Assembly: GCA_047619485.1 (NCBI GenBank)
Contig: JBLHKE010000364.1
Coordinates: 1-7,699, forward strand
Direction of reading: 5' to 3'
Length of the DNA: 7,699 bases
Source: JBLHKE01 sp047619485
GTDB taxonomy: Bacteria; Verrucomicrobiota; Verrucomicrobiia; Verrucomicrobiales; DEV007
Part shown: one piece after another, positions 7,160 to 7,699 of the stretch
Layout: the number at the start of each line of letters is the position of its first letter
Position numbering within the stretch: position 1 is the first letter of the stretch
The notes under the pieces: model-generated
Databases searched by the model: none
What the model was told of the DNA's origin: nothing
Seen by the model: only the letters and a program-made list of their open reading frames with translations
Made by a program: the position numbers and the translations under genes

Positions 7160-7239
7160 TCGAAACTCTCATTGGAAACGCTCGAAACACTTTATTTTGG
7201 AAACACAAGCATACCTCAGACTGAGGGTGCTCTCGAAAC
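7160..7239 (+). repeat. Cluster of GAAAC direct repeats upstream of the secreted-protein gene
   Basis: GAAAC occurs five times in 80 bp on the same strand: TCGAAAC at 7160-7166, 7182-7188 and 7233-7239, and TTGGAAAC at 7172-7179 and 7197-7204. The two TTGGAAAC copies are 25 bp apart. The last TCGAAAC lies within the first codons of the downstream gene. Such a cluster may be a set of binding sites for a regulator of that gene or a low-level direct repeat; spacing is irregular apart from the 25-bp step. Confidence 0.45.
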
Positions 7240-7699
7240 GTAGGCTGCAGGCATTTGGACTTGCTAGCTTGCTGGTTGTTTGCGTCTCGCCATCCCATGG
7301 TGAGCCGGAAAAGAGCGAGAGCACTGTCGAAACTCGCAAGGCGCATCGCTACCATCCGGTGGCGTTTCAAGCGGCGGCGGATCGTCCGATCATCTACACG
7401 GCGGTGCGTCCAGCGGAGAGCTATCTCGGCATCCCCCGGGCTATCGTGATCCGGAAACTGCCGGTGCAGTCAGAAGTCGAGTCACCAACGGGCGCGCCAT
7501 CCGCCCGTGTGAAGCGAATGCTACCAACGGTTTTTCCGCGGCGGAAGCGAGTCGAGCGTGGCAAGCCCCAAGCGAATCCGGTCATTCATCAGAAGCGCCG
7601 CGAGGATTTTCCGCCGAGCCCGTCCGTCCGTGATTCGCTGCGGAGTTTCCCTGCGTCGCCTTCGACGGCGTCGTTGGTGCGTCGCTGCGATGTGATGGC
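7227..7699 (+). CDS. Secreted basic, proline-rich protein of unknown function (partial, 3' end outside window)
   Basis: An open frame without stops runs from a GTG at 7227 to the window end, 157 codons so far. The translation starts with a classic signal peptide: MLSKRRLQ (basic n-region), hydrophobic core FGLASLLVVCV at 10-20, and a likely cleavage after SPSHG (21-25). The mature part is rich in Arg, Lys, Pro and Ser, for example FPRRKRVERGKP at about 103-114 and QKRREDFPPSPS at about 121-132, and looks largely unstructured. No lipobox is present and I recognise no domain. Codons favour G or C at third positions throughout, which supports this frame over the overlapping 7255-7449 plus-strand and 7152-7370 minus-strand frames. 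GTG is chosen because it places the signal peptide at the N-terminus; a TTG ten codons upstream is the main alternative. The only Shine-Dalgarno-like bases (GAGG) abut the start codon, too close to be normal. Confidence 0.68.
   Translation, partial: MLSKRRLQAFGLASLLVVCVSPSHGEPEKSESTVETRKAHRYHPVAFQAAADRPIIYTAVRPAESYLGIPRAIVIRKLPVQSEVESPTGAPSARVKRMLPTVFPRRKRVERGKPQANPVIHQKRREDFPPSPSVRDSLRSFPASPSTASLVRRCDVM

Noticed and set aside
7030..7226. Riboswitch or small RNA in the divergent gap
   Set aside because: No stable nested hairpins or terminator with T run are visible; the features seen fit promoter elements and short direct repeats.
1..7699. CRISPR array, insertion sequence, integrase, attachment site or tRNA
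   Set aside because: No regularly spaced long repeats, transposase-like frame, terminal inverted repeats or cloverleaf were seen on either strand.

Overview
The window looks like chromosomal DNA from a GC-rich Gram-negative bacterium. Two lipoproteins with lipobox signal peptides, an ankyrin-repeat lipoprotein, a MoeB-rhodanese fusion and translation starts without Shine-Dalgarno sequences suggest the Planctomycetes-Verrucomicrobia-Chlamydiae group, perhaps a Luteolibacter- or Haloferula-like verrucomicrobium. This is an inference from gene style, with low to moderate confidence; no rRNA or tRNA is present to confirm it.

Layout. (1) 1-1211, plus strand: the 3' part of a decayed penicillin-binding protein 2 (mrdA-type) gene. 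It has two frameshifts, two TGG-to-TAG stops and a KTG active-site motif changed to ETD. Its end overlaps by 29 bp the tail of the convergent gene. (2) 1183-3123, minus: an intact YjhG/YagF-type D-xylonate dehydratase of the IlvD/Edd Fe-S family. (3) 3124-3269: a divergent AT-rich control region with plus-strand promoter elements and a perfect 13-bp palindrome over the -35 boxes. (4) 3270-4661, plus: a lipoprotein with about seven ankyrin repeats and a C-terminal part resembling secretin-partner (GspC/PilP-like) beta domains. (5) 4662-4868: a convergent gap where I see no gene and no convincing terminator. (6) 7029-4869, minus: a likely two-gene operon, an unrecognised lipoprotein followed 19 bp later by a MoeB/ThiF adenylyltransferase fused to a rhodanese domain. 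(7) 7030-7226: a second divergent control region, with a self-complementary TATAAT box almost exactly midway between the two starts and a cluster of GAAAC direct repeats. (8) 7227-7699, plus: the start of an unrecognised secreted, basic, proline-rich protein that runs off the window.

The genes do not form one pathway. The dehydratase belongs to oxidative pentose catabolism, the MoeB fusion to sulfur transfer for molybdopterin and/or thiamine/thiolation, and the two lipoproteins to the envelope. I found no CRISPR array, insertion sequence, integrase, tRNA or clear defence system. The most unusual items are the dead PBP2, whose catalytic triad has also drifted, the ankyrin/GspC-like lipoprotein, and the repeat-rich control region ahead of the secreted protein.
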